This document shows positions 17,889-26,247 of a stretch of DNA of 64,000 nucleotides, one piece after another. Within the stretch, counting starts at the first letter, position 1. Each line of letters starts with the position of its first letter. Origin of the DNA: Nostoc desertorum CM1-VF14 (GTDB lineage: Bacteria > Cyanobacteriota > Cyanobacteriia > Cyanobacteriales > Nostocaceae); assembly GCA_019359245.1 (NCBI GenBank), contig JAHHHR010000003.1:186001-250000 (forward strand), in the 5' to 3' direction. A program made the translations under genes and the position numbers. The notes beneath the pieces were generated by a model. It was given only the letters and a program-made list of their open reading frames with translations. It was not told the DNA's origin and ran no database searches.

Positions 17889-19115
17889 ATGCTGAAAAAC
17901 AAGAATCTATTGGTAGCAGCTATTATCTGCTTGTGTTTAAGTAATGGGAATACTGCCTTTGGTAAAGATGTTGGCGTTGTTTTATCAAAAATTCCAGGCT
18001 CAAATCAAGGAGATGTTGGGAATAAAAATGCAGTCGCTAACTTCGAGCAAGGAACCAATCTCTATAAACAAGGAGATTTCAAAGGAGCAGAGGCGGCTTT
18101 TCGCAAAGCAATTGAACTAGAACCGAACTTTGCACAAGCTTATATTGCCTTAGCAAATACTCTCGACGATCAAGGTAAACCACAAGAAGCGATCGCTATT
18201 TACAAAAAAGCCATTAGCCTCGCTCCTAAAGACTCTGAAGCCTACTTTAATTTGGGTTTGACTTTAGCAAGGCTCAATCAGTTAGAAGCTGCGATCGCAC
18301 AATATAAAAAAGCCATCAGCCTTGAACCCAAGTATGCAGACGCTCACTATAACTTAGGAAATGCCTTATATGCTCAAGGCAAGCTAACCGAAGCAGTCAC
18401 CCAATATACAGCAACTATTCGCCTCAAACCCAATTATGCCCCAACTTACACGCGTCTGGGAAATGCTCTGTACGATCAAGGTGAGTTAGAAGAAGCTGTT
18501 ACCCAATACAAAAAATCCATTAGCTTTGATCCCAAGTATGCAGATGCTCACTATTACTTAGGGAACGCCTTATATGCTCAAGGAAAACCAACAGAAGCAA
18601 TCGCCGAATATATAACAGCCATTCGCCTCGATCCAAAAAATCCAGCAGGTTATAATGCCTTGGGAAATACTCTACACGCTCAAGGCAAACTAGAAGAAGC
18701 GATCGCTCAGTATAAACTAGCCCTCAGCCTTGAACCTAACTATGCAGACGCTCACTATAATTTAGCAAGTGCTTTTTACGCTCAAGGCAAGCTAGCAGAA
18801 GCAATTGCAGATTATACCGAAGCGATTCGCATTGATCCCAAACATGCACAAGCTTACACAGGTTTGGGAAATGCGATGGATGATCAAGGTAAACCACAAG
18901 AAGCGATCGCACATTACAAAAAAGCCATTAGCCTTGTACCCAACGATGCATTCACTTACTATAATTTGGGAATCACTTTAGGACGAGAACAACAGCTAGA
19001 AGAAGCGATCGTTAATCTCAAAAAAGCCAGAGATTTATTCCAATCTGAGGAAAACAAGGAGATGGTTGAGCAAGTTAATCAGCTAATCGAAAAAATGAAT
19101 ACCCGAACGAATTGA
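17889..19115 (+). CDS. Secreted TPR-repeat protein
   Basis: A 408-residue protein with a signal peptide (LLVAAIICLCLSNGNTAFGK, residues 7-26) followed by about nine 34-residue tetratricopeptide repeats from residue ~55 on, each of the form AxxxLGNALxxQGKLEEAIAQYKKAIxLxPKYA. The regularity suggests a long superhelical scaffold in the periplasm or on the surface. The last repeat, LGREQQLEEAIVNLKKARDL, grades into a charged helix. Neighbouring repeat units are similar in DNA too, a sign of unit duplication. No enzyme domain; partner unknown. A good promoter-sized gap lies upstream (174 bp). Confidence 0.87.
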   Translation: MLKNKNLLVAAIICLCLSNGNTAFGKDVGVVLSKIPGSNQGDVGNKNAVANFEQGTNLYKQGDFKGAEAAFRKAIELEPNFAQAYIALANTLDDQGKPQEAIAIYKKAISLAPKDSEAYFNLGLTLARLNQLEAAIAQYKKAISLEPKYADAHYNLGNALYAQGKLTEAVTQYTATIRLKPNYAPTYTRLGNALYDQGELEEAVTQYKKSISFDPKYADAHYYLGNALYAQGKPTEAIAEYITAIRLDPKNPAGYNALGNTLHAQGKLEEAIAQYKLALSLEPNYADAHYNLASAFYAQGKLAEAIADYTEAIRIDPKHAQAYTGLGNAMDDQGKPQEAIAHYKKAISLVPNDAFTYYNLGITLGREQQLEEAIVNLKKARDLFQSEENKEMVEQVNQLIEKMNTRTN

Positions 19116-19122
19116 ATAAAGG

Positions 19123-19157
19123 GGATTGGGAATTGGGCATTGGGCATTGGGCATTGG
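19123..19157 (+). repeat. STRR, 7-bp unit TTGGGCA
   Basis: GGGATTGGGAATTGGGCATT followed by GGGCATTGGGCATTGG: about four copies of a 7-bp unit directly downstream of the TPR gene stop, a short tandemly repeated sequence typical of heterocystous cyanobacteria. Confidence 0.75.
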
Positions 19158-19280
19158 TAAGTCATAATAACCTAGATCATAAGCCCCCTCATCGCTTGCG
19201 GGGAGAAGGTTGGGGGTGGGGTTCTTTTACTACGGGTAATTGGGCGGACATGATATGAGAACCGCTATAAGTAATGACAA

Positions 19281-20912
19281 ATGACTCAAGAAAAAGGTAA
19301 AGTCTACCTCGTAGGTGCTGGGCCTGGAGATGTGGCATACCTGACGGTAAAAGCTTACAATCTCTTAGCTGCCGCTCAGGTTTTAGTCTACGATGCCTTG
19401 GTAGATGCTCAATTATTGCAGTGCGTACCACCTGATTGCTTGAAGTTGGATGTGGGAAAACGTGGTGGGAAACCCAGTACAACCCAAGCTGAGATTAACA
19501 AGTTACTAGTAAAGCATTGTCAGCAGGGGAAACAAGTTATACGGCTAAAATCAGGAGATCCGTTGATTTTTGGGCGTTGTACTTCTGAAATTCAAGCGCT
19601 CAAAGCATGTGGTTGTGATTTTGAACTAGTACCAGGAATTTCCTCAGCCCTTGCAGCACCTTTGTTAGCAGGAATTCCTCTCACAGATCCGGTGTTAAGC
19701 CGCACTTTTGCAGTGCTTACAGCTCATGAACCAGAGGTTTTAGACTGGGAGGCACTCTCACGGCTAGAGACATTAGTAATTTTGATGGGAGGGCAACATC
19801 TGCCAGAGATTGTAAATCAACTGGTGCGACACGGGCGATCGCACTTAACACCCATTGCTATCATCCGTTGGGCAGGAACTCCTCGTCAACAAATCTGGAC
19901 AGCGCAACTGGGCAATATTGTAGAACAAACCACCGAATTATCCATTTCTCCAGCAGTAATTGTTATTGGTGAAGTTGTTGGGCTACGGAAGTACTTACAA
20001 CCTGAGAATATATATTTAGACGAAATTATCAGGCAGGAGCCTGGAGAAAGGCATTCCCAGACGGAACCTGAGAGTACTCCTACACCCCAACCTATGTTAA
20101 GTAACTTCCCGTCATCTCCTATTCCCCTCAGCGGCAAAACAATCTTGGTGACACGTTCAGTTGGACAGTCGAGCCAATTTAGCGATCGCCTCATCGCATT
20201 AGGTGCAACAGTTATCGAAATGCCTACCTTAGAAATCGGCCCGCCCTCCAGTTGGGAAGCTTTGGATGATGCGATCGCTCATTTATCTGACTTCGACTGG
20301 TTAATTTTCACTTCTACCAATGGCATAGACTACTTTTTTGAAAGGCTAATCGCCCAAGAAAAAGATACCCGTGCCTTAGCTGGTGTCAAAATTGCCGTTG
20401 TTGGTGAGAAAACAGCCCGTTGTCTCAAACAACGCTCTCTCCAACCAGATTTTATTCCTCCCGACTTTATTGCCGATTCTTTAGTGGAAAATTTTCCAGA
20501 GAATTTGCATGGTAAAAAGGTTTTATTTCCCAGAGTTGAAAGTGGCGGCAGAGAAGTTTTGGTTAAGGAATTAACTCTTAAGGGAGCCAAGGTGATAGAA
20601 GTTGCCGCATATCAATCTTGTTGTCCTAGTGGTATTCCAGCTGAGGCAAAGTTAGCTCTCCAAAACCGCAAGATAGATGTGATTACTTTTGCCAGTTCTA
20701 AAACTGTGCAATTTTTCTCTCAACTTACAGAAAAAATATTTTCCAACAACCCTGATACTAGTCAATTTTTAGAGGGCGTTTGTATTGCCTCTATCGGGCC
20801 TCAAACCTCCAAAACCTGTCACTTTTTATTCAGGCGTGTGGACGTAGAAGCCCAAGAATATACTTTAGATGGTTTAACCCAAGCATTGATAACATGGGCG
20901 ACGAATTGTTAG
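19281..20912 (+). CDS. Fused uroporphyrinogen-III methyltransferase-like / uroporphyrinogen-III synthase
   Basis: A 543-residue fusion. Residues ~1-245 are CobA-like: VYLVGAGPGDVAYLTVKA, GKRGGKPS, RLKSGDPLIFGRCTSE, VPGISSALAAPLLAGIPLTD. Several invariant positions differ from the single-domain cobA in this window (GGDP to SGDP, GRGGEE to GRCTSE, LTHR to LTDP), so methyltransferase activity may be altered. A Pro/Thr/Ser linker (about 245-285) leads to a HemD domain (residues ~285-543; ILVTRSVGQSSQFSDRLIAL, FTSTNGIDYFF, LFPRVESGGREVL, ITFASSKTVQFF), which cyclises hydroxymethylbilane to uroporphyrinogen III for heme, chlorophyll and siroheme. Such CobA-HemD fusions occur in other bacteria. If no separate hemD exists, this gene is essential. 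It starts with ATGACTCAAG within an ATGACAA-like repeat context. Confidence 0.85.
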   Translation: MTQEKGKVYLVGAGPGDVAYLTVKAYNLLAAAQVLVYDALVDAQLLQCVPPDCLKLDVGKRGGKPSTTQAEINKLLVKHCQQGKQVIRLKSGDPLIFGRCTSEIQALKACGCDFELVPGISSALAAPLLAGIPLTDPVLSRTFAVLTAHEPEVLDWEALSRLETLVILMGGQHLPEIVNQLVRHGRSHLTPIAIIRWAGTPRQQIWTAQLGNIVEQTTELSISPAVIVIGEVVGLRKYLQPENIYLDEIIRQEPGERHSQTEPESTPTPQPMLSNFPSSPIPLSGKTILVTRSVGQSSQFSDRLIALGATVIEMPTLEIGPPSSWEALDDAIAHLSDFDWLIFTSTNGIDYFFERLIAQEKDTRALAGVKIAVVGEKTARCLKQRSLQPDFIPPDFIADSLVENFPENLHGKKVLFPRVESGGREVLVKELTLKGAKVIEVAAYQSCCPSGIPAEAKLALQNRKIDVITFASSKTVQFFSQLTEKIFSNNPDTSQFLEGVCIASIGPQTSKTCHFLFRRVDVEAQEYTLDGLTQALITWATNC

Positions 20913-20918
20913 ATGAGG

Positions 20919-20962
20919 GAGCAGGGGGCAGGGGGCAGGGGGCAGGGGGCAGGGGGCAGGGG
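20919..20962 (+). repeat. STRR, 7-bp unit GGGGGCA
   Basis: About six tandem copies of CAGGGGG-type 7-bp units between the cobA-hemD fusion and coaE. Purine-rich on the plus strand; non-coding. Confidence 0.8.
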
Positions 20963-20986
20963 AAGAAGAATTATTGATTAATGCCC

Positions 20987-21013
20987 AATGACAAATGACA
21001 AATGACAAATGAC
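20987..21013 (+). repeat. STRR, 7-bp unit ATGACAA, containing the coaE start codon
   Basis: Four tandem ATGACAA-like units, the last being ATGACTA, whose ATG at 21009 is the coaE initiation codon. Because the unit is 7 bp, the upstream ATGs lie in other frames. Confidence 0.75.
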
Positions 21014-21593
21014 TAAACGTATAATCGGCTTAACTGGTGGGATTGCCACAGGCAAAACCACTGTCACCAATTATTTAGCTAGCGCTTATAATCTACCGAT
21101 TTTGGATGCAGATATTTATGCTAGAGAGGCAGTATCTTTAGGTTCGCCTATTCTTGGTGCGATCGCAGGACGTTACGGCGAACAAATTTTACTACCAGAT
21201 GGCAGCCTCAACCGCCAAAAGCTAGGCGAAATTATCTTTAATCGTCAAGATGAACGCAACTGGATAGACAATTTGATTCATCCTAATGTGCGCGATCGCT
21301 TCCTAAAAGCAATTGCTATATCTTCCTCACAAACACTAGTGTTAGCAGTGCCTCTATTATTTGAAGCTGGGATGACCGATTTGGTTACAGAAATTTGGGT
21401 AGTGCGTTGTTCCCCAGAGCAACAACTACAAAGATTGATACAAAGAAACCATTTAAATAGAGAACAGGCACAAGCCAGGATCAACAGCCAATTATCTATA
21501 GAAAAAAAAGCGGCTAATGCAGATGTCGTTTTAGATAACTCTTCCACCCTAGAAGTACTGCTTAAGCAGGTAGATTTAGCTCTAAAAGCATAA
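21009..21593 (+). CDS. coaE: Dephospho-CoA kinase
   Basis: A 194-residue P-loop kinase catalysing ATP-dependent 3'-phosphorylation of dephospho-CoA, the last step of coenzyme A synthesis. Motifs: IIGLTGGIATGKTTV (Walker A, about residues 4-18), LDADIYAREAV, the lid region with RQKLGEIIFN, LIHPNVRDRF, and VPLLFEAGMTDLV. Length is typical for bacterial CoaE. The start codon sits in a run of ATGACAA repeats and no Shine-Dalgarno is present. The upstream gene is the cobA-hemD fusion, about 95 bp away across two STRRs. Confidence 0.94.
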   Translation: MTKRIIGLTGGIATGKTTVTNYLASAYNLPILDADIYAREAVSLGSPILGAIAGRYGEQILLPDGSLNRQKLGEIIFNRQDERNWIDNLIHPNVRDRFLKAIAISSSQTLVLAVPLLFEAGMTDLVTEIWVVRCSPEQQLQRLIQRNHLNREQAQARINSQLSIEKKAANADVVLDNSSTLEVLLKQVDLALKA

Positions 21594-22354
21594 GTAGATA
21601 CTAGTATCGCAAGGCGGAAGTCAGAAATCAAAAGTCAAAAGTTTTATAGAATAATCTTTTTACGGCTTTTCAATACTCTGCTTATTTAGGCTGTGCTGTA
21701 CTAGATAGTATTGAGCTTCAAAAATATACAGAAAATACATTATCAAAATATAAAATGTTTATATATTTAATACTATTTAGTTAAGTAAAAAATACTAATA
21801 TTTGACCTGATTTTGTCCAATAGTTCGGTGGTTTTACAGTGGAAGACTTGGTTTATGGTAATGTAAATTTAAGTTATTAGTCAATAAATAACTGCTATAT
21901 GCCTCAGATATTGTACTGAACAATATTATTTAATGAAATGATACTCAAACTTCAAGTATAAAGTGATCAATAGTTAACTTCTACCTGATATATGCAAAAT
22001 TATGAATGACCACAAAGGTTTGTTAAGCAAAAGATATCATTGGTAAAAATTAAACATTAATAACCAATAATTAAGAATTAAGAAAACTTAATTCTTAAAT
22101 TATCCTTCATAATTTAAAATTATTTTACTAGAGTACCGTGTTAACAAACTACTTGTGACCTATTTTTTGCTATTTGTGGGTATAGGCATTTAATTAGACA
22201 TGGGTGATGTATTGGCTTTGCTAACTGTCAATACAGTTGATTCCTAACTAAATTATCCATCTGTTCGATTCTGGATTGGTGATTAAAAGGAATTGTAATT
22301 CACCTAAAGTCCAGAACTTTTCGCTATAGATTTATCCTTGGGGAGAACTCACTT
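21594..22354. other. Long AT-rich intergenic region
   Basis: About 760 bp, very AT-rich, with no credible gene on either strand. It contains stretches such as AAAACTTAATTCTTAAATTA and probably holds the promoter of the downstream 108-residue gene. No structured RNA was recognised. Confidence 0.4.
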
Positions 22355-22681
22355 ATGTCTTTGATCAGGACAAGTATGAACTTAAGTTTTAGTTTTTTAG
22401 GTAAGTTAGCCCTAGTTAGCTTTCCCGCAAAAGAATTAAAAAAGAAGCATAAAATACATGATTATAGCCAACTAGTTTTGGGAAGCGACTACGTATTTGA
22501 GCGCCTCAATGAAGGAATGATCGGGTATATGACTGGAATTGGGAAAGGTGTTAAACCCTGCGATCGCATTATTTTCCAAGAAGGTTGTGAATCTTATCAA
22601 TATCAAGTTGAGGAAGTTGATTATTATTCAGATCCATCTGATATGTGGATAGCTTTACTCAAGCAAGTGCCGATTGACTAA
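22355..22681 (+). CDS. Hypothetical protein
   Basis: A 108-residue protein preceded by GGGGAGA about 10 bp before the ATG. It reads as a compact beta-rich domain: FSFLGKLALVSFPAKELKK, LVLGSDYVFERLNEGMIGYM, CDRIIFQEGCESYQYQVEEV, then YYSDPSDMWIALLKQV. No transmembrane helices. I do not recognise a named family; the pattern looks like a conserved cyanobacterial protein. It is monocistronic, with AT-rich DNA on both sides. Confidence 0.6.
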   Translation: MSLIRTSMNLSFSFLGKLALVSFPAKELKKKHKIHDYSQLVLGSDYVFERLNEGMIGYMTGIGKGVKPCDRIIFQEGCESYQYQVEEVDYYSDPSDMWIALLKQVPID

Positions 22682-22839
22682 ATATGAAAGTCAACCAGTG
22701 ACTTAAATTCCATAATTAAATATTTTTCTAAAAAATAAGATAAATAATATATCTATTTTAGATTTATCAAAAAGTTAGCTATTAAGGTATTCCTTTCGTG
22801 GAATATTAATTAATATCAAAATAAAGTAAGCTATTTCTC

Positions 22840-23082
22840 TTAATTATATAAAGTCGAATTAAGCTGTCGAAAAAACTCAATATTTAAATCTAGCTTTTCT
22901 CCTAACCATAGAGAATGAGCTGCGTGATCTGCCACAGCATTCTCTATCTCAGAGTGGACGAGAGTATCCAATCCCTCACGATTAAGCATTAACCAGGAAA
23001 CGACTTTATCAAATTGACTCGGTAAGAAAGCAACTTGATACATCGATTTTGGGTGGAACCCAATAGTTAAATGCGTAACAGC
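22840..23082 (-). pseudogene. 3' remnant of a DOPA 4,5-dioxygenase-family gene
   Basis: The open frame from ATG 23043 gives 67 residues (MYQVAFLPSQFDKVVSWLML, then GLDTLVHSEIENAVADHAAH and SLWLGEKLDL). This resembles the C-terminal half of the ~110-residue DOPA 4,5-dioxygenase family, where GPHPxxMYQVAF is followed by LVHPxTGDxLxDHxxxAxWLG. Thirteen further codons upstream remain in frame (HLTIGFHPKS) before a TAA, and then a Nostoc-type repeat replaces the expected N-terminal half with its metal-binding His residues. A conserved Pro/Thr stretch is also altered (HSEIENA). I judge it a truncated, non-functional copy. Confidence 0.55.
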
Positions 23083-23158
23083 TTATCTTTTTTCATAGAT
23101 CCACTTTTTGTTCTCAACTCTAATTTTGGGTAGCGGACTTTTCCTTTCTCACGAAAAA

Positions 23159-23191
23159 AGCGATGTCTACGACGGGCTATGTCTACGCTCA
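23159..23191 (-). repeat. Interspersed repeat (GCGATGTCTACGACGGGCTA type)
   Basis: The block GCGATGTCTACGACGGGCTA followed by TGTCTACGCTC resembles dispersed GCGATGCCTACGGCGGGCTA-type repeats of Nostoc genomes. It lies where the missing 5' half of the dioxygenase remnant would be. Confidence 0.5.
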
Positions 23192-23327
23192 ATTTTATCC
23201 CAATACCATGCACTTAAGGATCGGTTATCGAGATTAATTCTACAAAAGTTATCGATTGAACTGAGTAGGTAGGCGAAAATCAACCAATTTAGAGTTTGGC
23301 TGACTATAATTTATGCAATGTTAGTAG

Positions 23328-23867
23328 TTAGTTAACGTTTAAAGTGCTTGTAGCTTCTTTGACAACTTCATCTGTTTTAAGAGTAACTGGAAGATGCATA
23401 ATATGCACTGAACAAGGAGCATGGTGGAGAACGTAGTTACTCACACTACCGAGAAACAGTTCCGCCAGCCCAGAACGACCTCGACGCCCCATCACAATTA
23501 GATCAGCACCATAACTATGGGCTAAGTCGCAAATAATCCGACCAGGATTACCAATATTTTGTGTAAATTCAGTAGTTACACCCGCTGTAGTAGCTTCGGT
23601 ACAGAAAGATTGCAACATCTGAATTCCTTGATTTTTAAATTCGTCCCAGTGCTTTTGGTATAGCTCAAATCTTTGACTACCCAATCCTGGGTAGTAGTCA
23701 AAATTAGACAGCATAGGTAAGTAAGGGCTACCCTCTTCCTCTGGAGATAGGACATGCAGTAGCATTAAGCTAGCTTGTGTTAACTTTGCTAAACCCAACG
23801 CTTCCTCAAAAACGTGTTGCCCTATTTGTGAACGATCTAATGCAACTAGAATTTTTTTAAACATCAT
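23328..23867 (-). CDS. Universal stress protein (UspA family)
   Basis: A 179-residue USP-fold protein. The start is fixed by a strong GGAGG 7 bp upstream of ATG 23867 (MMFKKILVALDRS); the longer frame to 23951 lacks an RBS. It has the N-terminal VALDRSQIGQHVFEEAL and the ATP-binding signature ADLIVMGRRGRSGLAELFLG, then SVSNYVLHHAPCSVHIM (G-2x-G-9x-G-S/T pattern complete), so it probably binds ATP. A ~40-residue insert between strand 2 and helix 2 (SPEEEGSPYLPMLSNFDYYP) is common in cyanobacterial members. Single gene. Confidence 0.9.
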   Translation of the reverse strand: MMFKKILVALDRSQIGQHVFEEALGLAKLTQASLMLLHVLSPEEEGSPYLPMLSNFDYYPGLGSQRFELYQKHWDEFKNQGIQMLQSFCTEATTAGVTTEFTQNIGNPGRIICDLAHSYGADLIVMGRRGRSGLAELFLGSVSNYVLHHAPCSVHIMHLPVTLKTDEVVKEATSTLNVN

Positions 23868-24524
23868 ATAGACCTCCGATTTAATTGGTAATTGGTCTTT
23901 ACGGTTTCGGGTTTCCAGATGCTGGATTGTCAAAAATGACCGATCCCTCAACTATGTTTAGCGACTTGTGAATTTTAAATTTCTGACTTAAAGGTTTTCG
24001 CCCCATATTTATGTTTATAGCAAAATAATTTGAGGAACTTGTGAAGAAAACAAATATTTATCTTTGATTATCAGGGAGCATCCCATTTTGGAAGAAATGT
24101 TTTTAGTCCCTCAGCATAAACCCATCTGCCCAAGTTGGGATAAAGACTTTGAAGCTGGCTTCCAGGGCTAAAGGATAAGTACGAATACGCGCTTTCAGCC
24201 AATTCGCTGTACTACTTAATAATTTCACTCAGTGTCTTCCACTGCCAAAAACTTATGTAACTCTTCTATAGTGCAATACGGCTTAGTTAAGGCTATGCAG
24301 TATTAATGACAAAAGAAAGTTAGCAACCATGTTCTGTATGCCGCCAAGGAAGAAGCTCAAGTCGCGATAATGAGCCAGCTAAAGCTATAGTTGGAAAAAA
24401 TTATGCACTCGCGCAACAGGTAAAAGCTTCCTTTTAGAATTTAGGGATTTATTTTCAAACTTGGTTGTGCAAAAACCTATTTTGAATAGTTAGCTAAATA
24501 ATTTTGTGAGGAAAACCCATTATT
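23868..24524. other. Intergenic region with decayed coding fragments
   Basis: Besides the small minus-strand frame at 24103-24228, another minus-strand fragment (about 24226-24300) reads KPYCTIEELHKFLAVEDTE before TGA, in a different frame and directly upstream of it. On the plus strand 24340-24396 reads AAKEEAQVAIMSQLKL before TAG. These look like pieces of decayed genes; no complete gene is present. Confidence 0.35.
24103..24228 (-). pseudogene. Short coding-like fragment, possible gene remnant
   Basis: A 41-codon frame starting at GTG 24228 reads VKLLSSTANWLKARIRTYPL, then ALEASFKVFIPTWADG and ends at TAA. The composition is protein-like and the preceding fragment ends in an overlapping TGA (GAGTGAAA), so this may be a gene split by a frameshift. 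I do not recognise the family. Confidence 0.3.
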
Positions 24525-25430
24525 TCACAGGTCACTCTTAGGAATTTCCTCACGAAATTCTATGACCAATTGCATAGTTTCCACTACCAAATCACGTAAA
24601 TCCCGATTCAGCGCTACAGTGCCTTGAGGCCCAAACCAACGGTCAAAAATAGCGACATACCGCTGGTTCCCATTGACAAATCCTTGCATGAACTTGACCA
24701 GAGAATAGTTGACTGTATCCAAAAGTTTCGAGTTATTTTCTGGCACCATGCAAGCGATACCTTCTCGTGAATAGGGGCGACCGGGTACGATTGCAAAAGC
24801 ATCTGGATTTTTTTGCTGTTGCAGCCATCCCTCTAAAAGAATGCTATCGGATGAGAAAGCATCAATAGTATCTTGTTGCAAAGCTGTGTATCCCTCTGCC
24901 CTTGTTTTAAAATATACTAGTTTAGCTTGGGTTTGTACACGAGCGATCGCCTGCTCATTCGTGGTTCCCGCCAGCACACCAATTCGTTTACCAATAAGGG
25001 ATTTGGGGGAATCTATATTACTTCCTTTCTTAACTAATAATTGGGTTCCAGTCACACCGTAGCTGACAGAAAAATCTACTTTTTTATCTCGCTTCCATGT
25101 AAAACTACTTGCATCACACACAATATCAACTTGTCGATTAACTATTTTAGGAATCCGCTCAGAAGGGCTAAGACCAACTAATTGCAATTTAATTTTTTTT
25201 CCTAAGTCTTTTTCTAATTGCTCTTTAATTAGAGTCAGCATATCTACAGAATAGCCATTTAACTTTCCTTGACTATCCACATAGGCAAAAGGTAGCGCAT
25301 CTCTACTAGTACCAGCTGTTAATACCCCTGTTCTTTTTACCTTTTGCATCACAGTCTCAGCATCTACCACATTAGGCATGAGCGTTGCAAACATTAGACT
25401 TAAAATAGGAATAGCAATTTTTTTATGCAT
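24525..25430 (-). CDS. Periplasmic amino-acid-type solute-binding protein
   Basis: A 301-residue family 3 extracellular solute-binding protein. Start ATG 25430 (MHKKIAIPILSLMFATLMPN) gives a clean signal peptide cleaved near VDA-ET; AAGG lies just upstream. The mature domain contains VLTAGTSRDALPFAYVDSQG, GYSVDMLTLIKEQLEKDLGK, RQVDIVCDASSFTWKRDKKV, GKRIGVLAGTTNEQAIA and DRWFGPQG, the standard PBPb scaffold for polar amino acids such as glutamate. The VDIVCDASSFTWKR segment with Cys suggests a glutamate/aspartate-like (GltI) subclass. No ABC permease or ATPase gene is adjacent, so it either joins a transporter encoded elsewhere or acts as an orphan sensor. Confidence 0.88.
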   Translation of the reverse strand: MHKKIAIPILSLMFATLMPNVVDAETVMQKVKRTGVLTAGTSRDALPFAYVDSQGKLNGYSVDMLTLIKEQLEKDLGKKIKLQLVGLSPSERIPKIVNRQVDIVCDASSFTWKRDKKVDFSVSYGVTGTQLLVKKGSNIDSPKSLIGKRIGVLAGTTNEQAIARVQTQAKLVYFKTRAEGYTALQQDTIDAFSSDSILLEGWLQQQKNPDAFAIVPGRPYSREGIACMVPENNSKLLDTVNYSLVKFMQGFVNGNQRYVAIFDRWFGPQGTVALNRDLRDLVVETMQLVIEFREEIPKSDL

Positions 25431-25554
25431 AAGCCTTAAAATAGGTAGGTTTCTCAAAAATCAAATCTGATTTATATATCAAGCTCAAAAAAGTATCACT
25501 ATCTAGTACATAGTAAGGTTATCCAGTAACTATTCTTTACATTAGTATTCTTTC

Positions 25555-25647
25555 ATGACTCTAGTCAAAGAAAAATTTCAGCCAACCTCTAAACAAGTTA
25601 TAAAAACTGGGTTTGGAGCTTTATTTGGCTTTGGCTTTATTGCATAG
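25555..25647 (+). pseudogene. Short 5' gene remnant, possibly an HPP-family membrane protein
   Basis: ATG 25555 opens a 30-codon frame, MTLVKEKFQPTSKQVIKTGF then GALFGFGFIA, ending in TAG. It reads like the cytosolic lead and start of a first membrane helix, as in cyanobacterial HPP-type proteins (from memory), cut off after the helix begins. Evidence is thin. Confidence 0.3.
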
Positions 25648-26247
25648 ATGAAAAAAAGACAATCCCTTTCATAAAAAAGCGGTAACTAGTCTTCAACTGT
25701 GTAATTATCTAATTTGCCCAACTATATCATGTGATTAATTAATATCTGCACATTACAGAAATAACTTGACGGCTTGATTAGCATCTAATGCTTACTGGGA
25801 TATGTCTTAAGCGTAGTGCTGAATTTAACCGAGACTACACTAATGAGGATGCATTGGGATTGTGAGTGCGGCTTTTTGGATGATACTGTGTAGAGCGTTC
25901 GCTCTTTCTTACTTCCTTGCGCTTAATGCCTGCTGACTCAATTGCATCAAAATATTTTGTTTGGAGCAATGGATCTATGACACCATCAGAAGGCAAAGAT
26001 TTAATAAAAGCTGTTACCTCTTGTTGGGTTTAATATTTTCTCTGACTCCAAGCATCAGCCGTCTGTCTAGCCACTCTACTAACATCCTCTCGCTGATTAT
26101 GGGCAGTAATGCACTGAATATCGTGGCCGGTAAACGATATCCAAGTCTGTCAACGTTTCGTAACAGGATGTTGCACAATACCTGTAGTTAGTTCGTTATC
26201 CTCAAAATCAAAGTTCAAATTCGCAGAAACACTTGGATAGAGAGAGA
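25648..26247. other. Intergenic region with possible relics
   Basis: About 600 bp. A plus-strand frame at 25961-26191 (76 codons) has no recognisable motif. On the minus strand around 26020-26140 the reading LPATIFSALLPIISERMLVE appears protein-like but has no start. At 25846-25866 GAGGATGCATTGGGATTGTG resembles the 21-bp repeat unit between the two encapsulin genes. No intact gene is supported. Confidence 0.3.

Noticed and set aside
20919..20962. A CRISPR or origin iteron array from the GGGGGCA units
   Set aside because: Contiguous 7-bp units, no spacers and no replication gene nearby; a typical cyanobacterial STRR.
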